Source: JAWXUD01 sp044432945 (GTDB taxonomy: Bacteria; Cyanobacteriota; Vampirovibrionia; Gastranaerophilales; Gastranaerophilaceae). Taken from it: 64,000 bases of DNA. The notes under the pieces are model-generated. The model saw only the letters and a list, made by a program, of their open reading frames with translations, did no database searches and had not been told where the DNA came from. Below are positions 1 through 8,622 of the stretch, piece by piece. The position numbers and the translations under genes were made by a program. Each line of letters begins with the position of its first letter. Position 1 is the stretch's first letter. The stretch spans positions 11,500 to 75,499 of the forward strand of contig JAWXUD010000003.1 in the NCBI GenBank assembly GCA_044432945.1. Direction: 5' to 3'.

Positions 1-743
1 ATGGTTGTTTCATCGACAATATAATCAGATATTTTGTAGCTGTCATCGCCAGCGGTGGCTGGTGTATCCATGCTAATTGTTGATTGTGCTGATTTTATTA
101 TAGAATTTAGTTTGTTTAGTGAAATATTTAATCTATAAGCTATTTCTTGTTTAGAAGGTGCGTATCCAAGTTCTGTTGTTAATTCTAAAGTCGCTTTTTT
201 GATTTTGCTTAGTGATTCTATCATATGCAGTGGTAGTCTGATTATTCTAGATTTGTCAGTAATCGCACGTGATATCGATTGTTGAATCCACCAAGTGGCG
301 TAGGTCGAAAAACGATAACCTTTTGTGTAGTCAAATCTTGTCGCAGATTTCATCAACCCTAAGTTGCCCTCTTGGATTAGGTCTAAAAATGACAATCCTC
401 TTCCAATATAGCGTTTTGCAATGCTTACAACCAGTCGAAGGTTTGCGTTGATAAGCTTGTTGATAGCTTTTTCGTCCATTGTTTCTTGAATTTCTTTTGC
501 GATAGCTTTTTCTTCTTCGCTAGTTAAAAGTTTTATCTTACCAATTTTTTGTAAATATAGCTTGACGCTGTCGTCAGTGCTTACGTTTGTGTAAGATTCT
601 TTGACGTCTTTCTTTTCGATCTCTTTAAGGATCTCTTCCTCTGAAACTTCATCTATATCAATTGTTTCAATTGTATTAAAATCAACGTTCTCGTCTGAAA
701 TTTCTGATTCAAGTAAATTAAATTTCTCTATTTCTTTATTCAT
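1..743 (-). CDS. rpoD: RNA polymerase sigma-70 factor, RpoD/SigA-like (partial, 3' end off window)
   Basis: Directs RNA polymerase core to promoters. The start codon is at 743 and the frame runs open through base 1, so only about 247 N-terminal residues are present. After an acidic tail of about 55 residues comes region 1.2 ([18 protein letters not shown]), then region 2 with [12 protein letters not shown], the core-binding stretch [12 protein letters not shown] and the -10-recognition helix [17 protein letters not shown]. Region 3 follows (RIIRLPLHM and an HTH-like EIAYRLNIS). Region 4, which reads the -35 box, lies beyond the edge. There is no long region 1.1. Near-consensus TTGACA/TATAAT promoters elsewhere in the window fit a factor of this class. 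Whether it is the primary factor or a group 2 paralogue cannot be told from this part. Confidence 0.92.
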   Translation of the reverse strand, partial: MNKEIEKFNLLESEISDENVDFNTIETIDIDEVSEEEILKEIEKKDVKESYTNVSTDDSVKLYLQKIGKIKLLTSEEEKAIAKEIQETMDEKAINKLINANLRLVVSIAKRYIGRGLSFLDLIQEGNLGLMKSATRFDYTKGYRFSTYATWWIQQSISRAITDKSRIIRLPLHMIESLSKIKKATLELTTELGYAPSKQEIAYRLNISLNKLNSIIKSAQSTISMDTPATAGDDSYKISDYIVDETT

Positions 744-784
744 TTTTTAATTTTTCCTTCTTTAAGATATGAAAATATTAGCTT

Positions 785-1528
785 TTATTTTTTGATGGTT
801 AATTTTTGTCTTACGGTTTCAAATATTATAGCACTTAAAGCGTTTGAAACATTTAATGAGTTAAAGTTGTTGAGCATAGGGATTTTTACTATAAAATCTG
901 ATAATTTTAATAATGATTTTGAAACTCCAGCATGCTCAGCTCCCATTATTATTGCGAAATTCATATCAGTGTAATTAACATTATAGTAATTATCATTCGC
1001 ACTAGCATCTGTTGCAACTACCCACCAGTTGTTATTTTTTAATTTTTGAATAGCATTAACTAGGCTATTTACTTTTATGATAGGAATATGATTGGTTGCA
1101 CCAGCACTTGTTTTTTCGACAATAGCATTAACCTGAACATTTCTTCTTGAAGGGATTATTATCGCAGATACACCAGCACAAACACAGGTTCTTATAATCG
1201 CACCGAGGTTGTGTGAATCTTCAACGCCATCAAGGACGACTATTGATGAAAATCCATCTCTATTTTGTTGCAAAAAGTCTTCCAAATCAGTGTATTCTAT
1301 TGGCGAAATGTGTGCGATGACGCCTTGATGATTGAATTCAGCGTATTGGGCAAATTTTTCTTTCGCAACAAATTGAAACACGATCCCTTTTTGTTGTGCC
1401 AATTCTTTTATTTTGTTTAATTTGGTGTCAGAATGCAGTGAATTTGAGATGAGGATTTTGTTAATCTCCCTTTCTCCAATTGTTAAAGCTTCTATTATTG
1501 AATTTTTTCCAAATATTATATCGTTCAT
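785..1528 (-). CDS. rlmB: TrmH/SpoU-family RNA 2'-O-ribose methyltransferase, RlmB-like
   Basis: Expected to methylate a ribose 2'-OH in RNA using SAM; family members such as RlmB modify G2251 of 23S rRNA. The N-terminal 75 residues form the substrate-binding domain (FGKNSIIEAL start, GVIAHISP). The C-terminal SPOUT domain has the three family motifs: DGVEDSHNLGAIIRTC (motif 1, Asn and Arg), AIIMGAEHAGVSK (motif 2), and IPMLNNFNSLNVSNALSAI (motif 3, with a catalytic-type Asn-Ser-Leu-Asn-Val-Ser). Length 247 aa is normal. It starts one base after the nadA stop, so the two are probably co-transcribed. The exact target RNA is inferred from the closest known subfamily. Confidence 0.9.
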   Translation of the reverse strand: MNDIIFGKNSIIEALTIGEREINKILISNSLHSDTKLNKIKELAQQKGIVFQFVAKEKFAQYAEFNHQGVIAHISPIEYTDLEDFLQQNRDGFSSIVVLDGVEDSHNLGAIIRTCVCAGVSAIIIPSRRNVQVNAIVEKTSAGATNHIPIIKVNSLVNAIQKLKNNNWWVVATDASANDNYYNVNYTDMNFAIIMGAEHAGVSKSLLKLSDFIVKIPMLNNFNSLNVSNALSAIIFETVRQKLTIKK

Positions 1529-2455
1529 TTATACACCTACTTTATTTTTAGAAACATCAAGCATGTTGTTTAAGCATGTTAGTGCTTTGGTTGCGACTTC
1601 TTCTTTTATAAAAATTTCATGTTCTTCTTTTTCAAGACAGTTTAGAATTTCTGAAAGCGTGTTGAATTTCATGTTAGGGCATATGACTTTATCTTTTATT
1701 AAAATAAATTCTTTGTCTTTGCAATCTCTTCTAAGTCTGTCAATAACCCCTTCTTCGGTCGCTATGACGAATTGTTTCTCGTTGCTATTTATGGCGTAAT
1801 TCATTATTCCTGTTGTGCTACCAACGTAATCAGCAAGTTTTACGACTTCGCTATGACATTCAGGGTGTGCAAGGATTTTAGCGTTAGGATATTTTGCTCT
1901 CGCTTCTATCATATGCTTTTCTCGTATTTGCAAATGTGTTGGGCAAAATCCAGGGTATGTATTGACTTTGACGTTCTCTAATTGACTTTCAACCCATTTA
2001 CCTAAGTATGTGTCAGGTACAAATAAAATTTCTTTAGCATTTAGGCTTTTGACTATCTGCACGGCGTTTGAGCTTGTGCAACAAATGTCGCATTCAGTTT
2101 TTACCTCTGCGGTTGTGTTTATATAACAGACGACTGGCATGTCGTAAAAGTTTGATTTGAATTCTTTAATTTGTTTGATATCAATCATATCAGCCATACG
2201 ACAACCAGATTCAAGTGTTGGTAATAAAACTTTTTTGTTCGGAGAAAGTATTTTGGCAGTTTGAGCCATGAAGTATACACCTGCAAAAATTATAATATCT
2301 GCATCAGTTTTTGCCGCCATTTGACTAAGGTATAATGAATCGCCAACATAATCTGAAACTTCATCGATTTCAATATTTTGGTAGCAATGTGTTAGTATTA
2401 TGGCGTTTTTCTCTTGTTTTAATTTATTTATTTTGTTGATTATTTCTTGTGTCAA
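1529..2455 (-). CDS. nadA: Quinolinate synthase NadA
   Basis: Condenses iminoaspartate with dihydroxyacetone phosphate to quinolinate, an early step of de novo NAD synthesis, using a [4Fe-4S] cluster. The 308-aa protein has the three pseudo-repeated NadA domains. Visible markers are ILTHCYQN at the N-terminus, VGDSLYLSQMAA, the cluster cysteines in TLESGC, CDICCTSSNAV and AHPECHSEV, and GSTTGIMNYA. The start is a TTG at 2453-2455 with AGGAG 7 nt upstream. No nadB or nadC is adjacent, but nadE, the last step of the pathway, is at 20.7-22.2 kb. It is directly followed by rlmB. Confidence 0.95.
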   Translation of the reverse strand: MTQEIINKINKLKQEKNAIILTHCYQNIEIDEVSDYVGDSLYLSQMAAKTDADIIIFAGVYFMAQTAKILSPNKKVLLPTLESGCRMADMIDIKQIKEFKSNFYDMPVVCYINTTAEVKTECDICCTSSNAVQIVKSLNAKEILFVPDTYLGKWVESQLENVKVNTYPGFCPTHLQIREKHMIEARAKYPNAKILAHPECHSEVVKLADYVGSTTGIMNYAINSNEKQFVIATEEGVIDRLRRDCKDKEFILIKDKVICPNMKFNTLSEILNCLEKEEHEIFIKEEVATKALTCLNNMLDVSKNKVGV

Positions 2456-2561
2456 ATTGTTATCTCCTACGAATAATGTAAATTTATGTTAAGACTGGAA
2501 CTATTATAATATATATTGTATAATAAAAAAAAAGTTGAGTAAATAATAAGAGTATATAACA

Positions 2562-4235
2562 ATGAGTAATTTTGATTTAAATATGGACATAGACAGCCTG
2601 TTGGCTTCTTTAGGATTTGGTAGTAAGGAAACTGTGTACTTATCAGTGACGCCTGGTGTAGGTTTAGAGCTTTTGAGTTTGGATATTGCGACTAGGTCGG
2701 TAAAATCTTATGCTTCACGTCCGTTGGAGTATAATGAGTCATTGCGTGAAATAGTTGATTATGATGCATTTAAAGACGCAGTGTTAGATTTGTTTGCGAC
2801 ATTAAAGATTAATCCAAAATCAAATGTTGTTTTAAATGTACCTACGGTTTTATTTAACAGTAAAAGTTTGCCTTTGTTGTTGGCTGATGATGCGGTGAAT
2901 GAGGCCTTAGTCTCAGAAGCTGAGCAGTCATATATTTTTAAAAGATATGATCCTTCAATAGCTTGGTCAGATAGTATTACGCATAAATCTGTTGATCAAC
3001 GTAAATTGTATTATTCTGCAATTCAAACGACTTCTATAGAATCAATAACAAGAGTTTTAAAAGAAATAGGTGCAAAACTTGTTGGTTTGCAAATTTCATT
3101 GACTTCTGTTTTAAAAGCTTTAGAGTTTTCTGGAAGAATTGATGATTATATAGTAAATAATCAATTGTGGAACCTTATGATTGTTAACCAAACAGGGTAT
3201 TCTATTTGTTCAATGAAGGGTTCAGATTTAGTTGATTATTATGAAGAGCCTGTTCCTATAAGAACTTTAGAGGGTGACGAAATCTATGCAGCATTGAATG
3301 CTTCTATTCAAATAACGATGATGTCTTATCCTGCGAATTATTTGTATGTCGTGTCGGTTACTGATTTAGTCGGTGCTGAAGTGTTATCGAATAATTTGAA
3401 TATTGATGGTGAAATAAGATGTTGGGATAGTAATATTTTTAGAAAGCAAGATTTTATACCTGTCAGTTTGGAAATATTGGAAGACGTTGCAAGTACAATT
3501 TCATTAGATGCAATAGGTGTTGCAACTGGTAATCACATTAAATCGTCATTAAGATTAGACTTTGTTTCTGGTGAAGATGGTGCTTTAGATGGTGATAGCT
3601 CTCCTGTTCCAATTGTTATCGGAGATAAAACCATTGAGATTACACCTGTTGGAGCAAGAAACGTATCATTTATCTTGGCTGCAGTATTGTTGATACCAGC
3701 ATTGTTGTTGTATTTGGTATTGCCTGGAGTTCAGAAAACAAAGGCTGCAAAGTTGTCGGAATTGAAGTCAAATCTTACTAAAGTTAATTCAGAAATTACT
3801 TCATTGGAATCGGCAAAAAATAGGGTTAATAATTTTGATATAAATTCTCAAGTTGGAGATATTTTAAAATATAATAGACAAAAAATGATGGCGTATGCAA
3901 CTTTAGGCGAAGCAATTCCTGAAAGCGTATGGATGACTTATTTCGTGGCACAGGATTCAAATAAAATATGTGTTAAAGGTGAGTCTAAGTCTGTTGAAGG
4001 TATTTATGTCTTTTATAAAAATATGAAAGATTATTTAATTGATGCAGGGTTAAAGCTTCAGAAAATCGAAATGATTTCTAATACTGATGAAGAAATATCA
4101 GTGGATTTAACGAAAAAAGTTGATTATGGTTTTGAGATTTCTAACATGGCTCAATCAAGTTCAAATGAAAATGGAAATGAAGAGATGATGTTGGAAGATG
4201 TTAATAGTAAAAGTAGTTCAAAATCTAGAAAATAG
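2562..4235 (+). CDS. Type IV pilus assembly protein, PilM-PilN-like fusion
   Basis: Probable inner-membrane platform protein of a type IV pilus or related type II secretion machine. Residues 1 to about 350 look like the actin-fold PilM domain: an opening beta strand (VYLSVTPGVGLELLSLD), a segment with EALVSEAEQSYIF, and LYYSAIQTTSIESITRVLKEIGAKLVGLQ, as PilM proteins have. One membrane segment follows at about 368-390 (LAAVLLIPALLLYLVLPG), then a coiled coil (about 395-425), then a small alpha/beta domain about 445-510 (VWMTYFVAQDSNKICVKGES) typical of PilN. The C-terminus is Ser/Asn-rich. In classical systems PilM and PilN are separate genes. The next gene is PilO-like, which supports the assignment. 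No pilQ, pilB or pilC lies nearby. Confidence 0.72.
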   Translation: MSNFDLNMDIDSLLASLGFGSKETVYLSVTPGVGLELLSLDIATRSVKSYASRPLEYNESLREIVDYDAFKDAVLDLFATLKINPKSNVVLNVPTVLFNSKSLPLLLADDAVNEALVSEAEQSYIFKRYDPSIAWSDSITHKSVDQRKLYYSAIQTTSIESITRVLKEIGAKLVGLQISLTSVLKALEFSGRIDDYIVNNQLWNLMIVNQTGYSICSMKGSDLVDYYEEPVPIRTLEGDEIYAALNASIQITMMSYPANYLYVVSVTDLVGAEVLSNNLNIDGEIRCWDSNIFRKQDFIPVSLEILEDVASTISLDAIGVATGNHIKSSLRLDFVSGEDGALDGDSSPVPIVIGDKTIEITPVGARNVSFILAAVLLIPALLLYLVLPGVQKTKAAKLSELKSNLTKVNSEITSLESAKNRVNNFDINSQVGDILKYNRQKMMAYATLGEAIPESVWMTYFVAQDSNKICVKGESKSVEGIYVFYKNMKDYLIDAGLKLQKIEMISNTDEEISVDLTKKVDYGFEISNMAQSSSNENGNEEMMLEDVNSKSSSKSRK

Positions 4236-4258
4236 TAAGTATTTGTAGGAAGGTTATT

Positions 4259-4858
4259 GTGGATAAGTATTCAGTATATATTCAAAAATTTAAAATAGCG
4301 TTGATGGTATTAGGTGGAGCAATTTTGATATTTTCTCTTTTGGTTAAAGAGATTTCTCCTGTTGCTCAAAAAATATCTAAAACCCAAAAAGATTATAAAA
4401 CCAATTCAACGACTTTGGCTAAGCAAGAAAAAAAATTGCAAGCCTTGAAAGTAGTACCTAAAACTAGCGAAGCTGATGAAAAAAAACTTAAATCATTTTA
4501 TCAGTCGTCTTTGGTCGGTTCAAATACTGAAGATGTCATGGCAGAACAATTTGCGGTTGTATTGAAGATGTTAAATGAAAATCAAATCAAAACTCATTCA
4601 GTAAAATATGAATACAATCCGCCAGATGATTTGTTTGTTATTAATGCTAGCGACAAATATTATGTTTGCAGTCTTAATATGAAATTAATAGCTGGGTATG
4701 TTAATTTTTTGAATTTGTTGAGAGATTTGTATAGACATGAATATTTCTTAGATATATCTAAAATTGAAATATCTCCATACGAAAAAGATAAAAAAATGTT
4801 GTTAATAGATTTGCAAATCAAATTATATGCAGAGAATTCGGCGACTGCCTCTAAGTAA
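4259..4858 (+). CDS. pilO: PilO-like type IV pilus inner-membrane protein
   Basis: Predicted partner of the preceding PilM/PilN-like protein in the pilus alignment complex. The 199-aa protein has a short cytoplasmic N-terminus, one membrane helix (about residues 13-30, ALMVLGGAILIFSLLV), a Lys-rich coiled coil (about 40-70) and a C-terminal alpha/beta domain (YVNFLNLLRDLYRHEYFLDISKIEI), the PilO order. It starts with GTG at 4259, preceded by AGGAAGG at 4247-4253, 23 nt after the previous stop, so the two genes form an operon. Sequence identity to known PilO cannot be judged here; topology, size and context carry the call. Confidence 0.68.
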   Translation: MDKYSVYIQKFKIALMVLGGAILIFSLLVKEISPVAQKISKTQKDYKTNSTTLAKQEKKLQALKVVPKTSEADEKKLKSFYQSSLVGSNTEDVMAEQFAVVLKMLNENQIKTHSVKYEYNPPDDLFVINASDKYYVCSLNMKLIAGYVNFLNLLRDLYRHEYFLDISKIEISPYEKDKKMLLIDLQIKLYAENSATASK

Positions 4859-4885
4859 TTTTAGAGATTATAGAATAATCAAAAT

Positions 4886-5740
4886 TTATTCAAATAATTT
4901 GTAATCAATGCTGAATAATTTATGTTTATTTTCAGAGCATGTTGCACAGAAGTCTGTTTCTAGCAGGTTTTTGTTAGCGAAGTCTTTAAAGTCAGAACCG
5001 CATCTGCCACGATGATCATTTGCTAAAAATGGACAGGTGTATATTCCTTTAGATGTTAGAATTCTCCCGTATTGGCAATCAAGGCTTTTGAAATCATCTT
5101 TAATTTCTGCGTTTTGTATATTTTTGTTGTGATATTTATTGATAATAAAGTTGTTGTCATCAGCCCTAAATCCAATTTTTTCGAGTATTATTTTAAATTC
5201 ATTTATTATCATGGACGAATTTTCGTTATAATAATTTGTAATGGAAAGGATTGGATTAAAGTCATATTTTGTAAGGCTTTTTATTGCATGCATAACTTGC
5301 CTATATGAACCTCTTGATCGTATATTGTCGTTTTTCGTTTCATCAAAATGATCGATGCTAAGTTTGAAGATAATTTCATAATTGCTTTCTTCTTCTACAC
5401 GTTTCAAAAAGCGAGCTTTCTTTTCGTTAATGAAGCTTCCGTTGGTGCAAATGCAAACGTTGCTTCGTTTTAAACATAATCTAAGAATGCTGTTAAAGTC
5501 GGGGTGTGTCATTGGCTCAGCCCCTGTTAAATAGATGCATTTTACATTCTGAGTTTTGGTATCTATGAGGCTTTGTTTTATTGTGTCTATAGAAATAAAA
5601 TCTTTTGGATTTTTTTTGTATGGAAAATCGATATAACAATGTTTACAATGTTGGTTGCAGTTTTTTTCTGTCATTTCTATGAACAGATTGTTTAATTCTT
5701 TTAGTTCGCAAAGTGGTGATTTGTAAATACTATTTTTCAT
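4886..5740 (-). CDS. Radical SAM protein with SPASM-like C-terminal cysteines
   Basis: A radical SAM enzyme: residues 28-36 carry the CxxxCxxC motif (CNQHCKHC) that binds a [4Fe-4S] cluster, followed by the SAM-binding TGAEPMTHPDF (usually TGGEP). The C-terminal part has CQYGRILTSKGIYTCPF, RGRCGS and FCATCSENK, spaced like a SPASM or twitch auxiliary-cluster region. Such proteins act on peptides, cofactors or enzyme partners; the substrate is unknown. Length is 284 aa. The start at 5740 has TTGGAGAAAAA directly upstream. It converges with pilO and is 81 nt downstream of a small unknown gene. No precursor peptide is recognisable beside it. Confidence 0.85.
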   Translation of the reverse strand: MKNSIYKSPLCELKELNNLFIEMTEKNCNQHCKHCYIDFPYKKNPKDFISIDTIKQSLIDTKTQNVKCIYLTGAEPMTHPDFNSILRLCLKRSNVCICTNGSFINEKKARFLKRVEEESNYEIIFKLSIDHFDETKNDNIRSRGSYRQVMHAIKSLTKYDFNPILSITNYYNENSSMIINEFKIILEKIGFRADDNNFIINKYHNKNIQNAEIKDDFKSLDCQYGRILTSKGIYTCPFLANDHRGRCGSDFKDFANKNLLETDFCATCSENKHKLFSIDYKLFE

Positions 5741-5821
5741 TTTTTCTCCAATTAATTATCATGTGTTTTCAAATATATAATAATATCTTGAAGAATTTTT
5801 ATAAATTAACCAATAGGGTAC

Positions 5822-6136
5822 TTATTTTTGAAAATCGTTGGGCTTTTTATCTTGTATCCATTTACTCATCAAATAGTTATCATAGCTTTTGGTGAAGTTA
5901 TATAGAGCATTAATCAAGGTTCTGCCGCTTTCTGATTTTGCAACAATTAAAAAATCGTCAGCAGAATTTTGTGCAAGCATTATTTCTTGATGTACAATTT
6001 TATCAACGTGATTTTTGGGGTTTTTGTTAATGACAATCTTAATCCAATCGCACAAGATTTTGGCTGATGTTGTTTTGTTATTTAGTATGTCGTCACTATA
6101 TTGTTGTAAATATTTTGAAAATTCGCTTAAAATCAT
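5822..6136 (-). CDS. Small hypothetical protein, translationally coupled to comF
   Basis: A 104-aa, probably all-helical soluble protein with no signal peptide, membrane segment or recognised motif. Its ATG (6134-6136) overlaps the comF TAA by one base, and the comF end supplies the ribosome-binding site (GAGGAAT). It is therefore very likely a real, co-translated gene. Composition is mixed charged and helical (EIMLAQNSADDFLIVAKSES). No function can be offered; coupling to comF is the only clue. Confidence 0.62.
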   Translation of the reverse strand: MILSEFSKYLQQYSDDILNNKTTSAKILCDWIKIVINKNPKNHVDKIVHQEIMLAQNSADDFLIVAKSESGRTLINALYNFTKSYDNYLMSKWIQDKKPNDFQK

Positions 6137-6780
6137 TATTCCTCAAAAGGTGTTGTGGTTGCTAGGCAAGTGATGTCCGTGATGTTGTGCTTTTTAAATT
6201 CTTTTATCATTTCTTCAAAAGTTGAGCCAGTTGTGCATATATCATCTATTATTAATATTTTTTTATTGTTGTATTTAGGTGTTACTTCAAATGCTTTGTT
6301 TAAATTATTAGCACGTTCTTTTTTTGAAAGTCTGTATTGTGGTTTTGTGTCTTTAATTCTTTTGATTAATTCGTAGTTGGTTGTGTTAGTCGTCAATTTA
6401 CAAAATTCTTCAGCGACTAATTTCATGTGATTATATTTTCGCTTTCTTTCTCTTTTAAAATAAATCGGTACAGGCACTACATCAAAATCATTACCTAAAT
6501 TTAATCTTTGCCAATATTCAACCATGAATTTTGCTTGATAGTATGCTAAATCTTTTTGGTTGTGATACTTCAGTCCTCGTATTAGTTTTTGTAGGTTTTT
6601 GTTATAGGTGCCACAACAATAAATATTGACGCCTTCGACAATCCGATTGGTTTTTACTGGCAAAAAGTCCATTTCTTCATAGCATTCATCGCACATTTTT
6701 GTAGAATATTTTGAGTTTTTACAAAAATAGCATTTTTCTTTATATATCCAGTCTAATATTTTTTTAAATTCGTTAATCAT
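6136..6780 (-). CDS. comF: ComF-family phosphoribosyltransferase-like protein
   Basis: ComF proteins take part in natural DNA uptake in transformable bacteria; the domain is a type I phosphoribosyltransferase fold. The N-terminal zinc-finger-like part has CYFCKNSKYSTKMCDECYEEMD. The PRPP loop is KILIIDDICTTGSTFEEM near the C-terminus, preceded by DVVPVPIYFKRERKRKYNH and the LIKRIKDTKPQYRLSKKER stretch typical of the family. I chose the ATG at 6780 (214 aa), which has AGGAAAT just upstream and begins 14 nt after the kinase stop. A longer start at 6819 would overlap the kinase. A pilus system and a DprA-like gene in the same window make a role in DNA uptake plausible but unproven. Confidence 0.85.
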   Translation of the reverse strand: MINEFKKILDWIYKEKCYFCKNSKYSTKMCDECYEEMDFLPVKTNRIVEGVNIYCCGTYNKNLQKLIRGLKYHNQKDLAYYQAKFMVEYWQRLNLGNDFDVVPVPIYFKRERKRKYNHMKLVAEEFCKLTTNTTNYELIKRIKDTKPQYRLSKKERANNLNKAFEVTPKYNNKKILIIDDICTTGSTFEEMIKEFKKHNITDITCLATTTPFEE

Positions 6781-6794
6781 GTGATTTCCTGACG

Positions 6795-8066
6795 TTAGGC
6801 TACTGGAAGTTTTATACAAAAAGTTGTCTTTGTATTTTTATTGCTATCTACTGTTATTTCTCCGCCATGAGCTTTAATTATTTGTTGTGAAAGATATAGT
6901 CCTAATCCTGTCCCAATTTTTCTGAATTTTTTTGATGAAGAATAGTATTTGTTAAAAATTAGTTTAATAGCTTCTTGTGAAATTCCTTGTCCATAATCGA
7001 TAATAGAAATAGTTGTAAAATTTGGGATTTCTCCGATTTCAATATCAATTTCTTCTTTGGTATTGCTGTGCGATATAGCGTTTGTTATTAAATTTTTTAT
7101 AACACGTTCGAGTTGAATTTTGTCTGCTGAAACTTTTATATCTCTTTCTGATTTGAAATTGATTTTTAAATTTGCGTGAATAGCGATAGGTTGAACGCTT
7201 TTTAGAATGTCGGTAATGAATGAGTTAAGCATTATATTTTCTTTTATAATTTTGATGCCTTTCATGTTGATTTTATAAGTATCAAGTACAATTTGGACTA
7301 ATTCTAATAATTCTTCGTTAGAAGTTTTCATATTTAAAAGAGCGTTTTCTTGTTTGTCAGTTATTTCACCAAACTTTCCATCTAATAAAAACCCTAATAT
7401 GTTGGACGCAGCTACGATAGGTACTTTTAAATCGTGTGTTAGCGTGGCAACAAAATCTTCTTTTAACACATCAATTTCACGTTGGTTGGTGATATCTTTG
7501 ATTAGTAGTAGATATCTTCTTTTTTCGTCAAGAGTTAATCTTATCGTGCTAATTTTGAAATTGTTTGTTGGGGTATGACTAATGAATACATCGACATCTT
7601 TAAGTCTTTTTATATTTAGATTTTCTTCAAGTTGAATAAAGTCAAATACATTTTTTTTAATAATATCTTTACCTTTAGTTCCGAACCATTCAGAGATTTT
7701 AGGTGTTGCTCTAAGAATTTCGTTTCGTTCATTGATGATTAATATACCATCAGAAAGAGAATTGATAACGGATTCTAGTAATTTATTTTGTCTTATGAGT
7801 TCAGCTTGGTATTCAACAATCATTTTTTCACGATCATTAAGAGTTTCTACCATTCGGTTTATGCTGTCTGTGACGTTTTGATAATTAGGGTGAGAAATCT
7901 CTTCGATTTTAGTAGATAAATTACCGTAACGAACGGAGTTTACAGTATTAGCGACAGTGCCTAGGTAATCATTAATTTTAGACCAACGTCTATTTGTTCG
8001 TTTTGTGATGAAAAATAGGATTAGGAACACTAATATTATCGCCAAATTTAATAAATATAAAATCAT
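6795..8066 (-). CDS. Membrane-anchored sensor histidine kinase (PAS, HisKA, HATPase)
   Basis: Two-component sensor. One N-terminal membrane helix (residues 2-21) is followed by a HAMP-like helical linker and coiled coil (to about 95), a PAS domain (about 98-195, DGILIINERNEILRATPKISEWFG), HisKA with the phosphoacceptor His near residue 211 (LTHDLKVP), and HATPase_c with the N box NLITNAISHS, G1 DYGQGIS and G2 GTGLGLYLSQQI. Length is 423 aa. No extracellular sensor domain is present, so the signal is probably cytoplasmic, through PAS. No response regulator gene is adjacent, making it an orphan kinase here. It reads into comF with a 14-nt gap. Confidence 0.9.
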   Translation of the reverse strand: MILYLLNLAIILVFLILFFITKRTNRRWSKINDYLGTVANTVNSVRYGNLSTKIEEISHPNYQNVTDSINRMVETLNDREKMIVEYQAELIRQNKLLESVINSLSDGILIINERNEILRATPKISEWFGTKGKDIIKKNVFDFIQLEENLNIKRLKDVDVFISHTPTNNFKISTIRLTLDEKRRYLLLIKDITNQREIDVLKEDFVATLTHDLKVPIVAASNILGFLLDGKFGEITDKQENALLNMKTSNEELLELVQIVLDTYKINMKGIKIIKENIMLNSFITDILKSVQPIAIHANLKINFKSERDIKVSADKIQLERVIKNLITNAISHSNTKEEIDIEIGEIPNFTTISIIDYGQGISQEAIKLIFNKYYSSSKKFRKIGTGLGLYLSQQIIKAHGGEITVDSNKNTKTTFCIKLPVA

Positions 8067-8139
8067 ATATATTTCTTAACCTTTTTTTATAAAATAACTC
8101 TTTATGGTATAATTATAGCAGATAAGGGGAAATTTGTAT

Positions 8140-8622
8140 ATGTGTAAAATAGAATTGCCAGATACAATAAAAATGATAATAACTGATTTTGACGGAATTG
8201 TGACAGACAATTGCGTTTATGTTGGTGAAAACCGTGAGATGACAAGAAAGTTGAATTTTAAAGATGTCATGGGATTTGCTCTAGCTAAAAGAAATGGATA
8301 TAAATTAGGTATAATTTCTGGCGAAAAGAATTCGGCGATCGAGTTGATTTCAGATAGATTTAATATTGAAGAGGTACATCAAAATATAAGAATTAAAATA
8401 GATGTTTTGAAAAAAATACTTTTAGACTATGGTTTAAGTGAACAGGAATATTTATATATTGGTGATGATGTAAATGATATAGAGTGTTTAGAATATGCTA
8501 AGTATAAAATAACAGTGCCAAATGCTGTTGATAAAGTAAAAAATGTTGTAGATATTCAAATCACCCAAAATAGTGGTGGAGATGGTGCATTTAGGGAGGT
8601 AATAGATTGTTTAGTTGGATAA
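8140..8622 (+). CDS. HAD-family phosphatase, KdsC-like (KDO-8-phosphate phosphatase family)
   Basis: KdsC enzymes remove phosphate from KDO-8-phosphate during inner-core LPS synthesis; sialic-acid-type relatives exist. The 160-aa protein shows the HAD motifs: DFDGIVTD (nucleophile Asp and acid Asp), ISGEK in motif II position, a conserved Lys in the IRIKIDVLKKIL helix, and GDDVNDIECL (motif IV). C-terminal SGGDGAFREVID matches the KdsC tail. The ATG at 8140 has AAGGGGA 9 nt upstream; an upstream in-frame TTG at 8134 is too close to that site. LpxA at 35.8 kb supports an LPS-bearing envelope. Specificity is inferred. Confidence 0.72.
   Translation: MCKIELPDTIKMIITDFDGIVTDNCVYVGENREMTRKLNFKDVMGFALAKRNGYKLGIISGEKNSAIELISDRFNIEEVHQNIRIKIDVLKKILLDYGLSEQEYLYIGDDVNDIECLEYAKYKITVPNAVDKVKNVVDIQITQNSGGDGAFREVIDCLVG

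Noticed and set aside
269..451. 60-aa open frame on the plus strand
   Set aside because: It is the opposite strand of the sigma factor gene region 2 and has no coding features.
6781..6819. Upstream start of ComF at 6819
   Set aside because: It would overlap the kinase gene and lacks an SD, whereas the ATG at 6780 has AGGAAAT close upstream.
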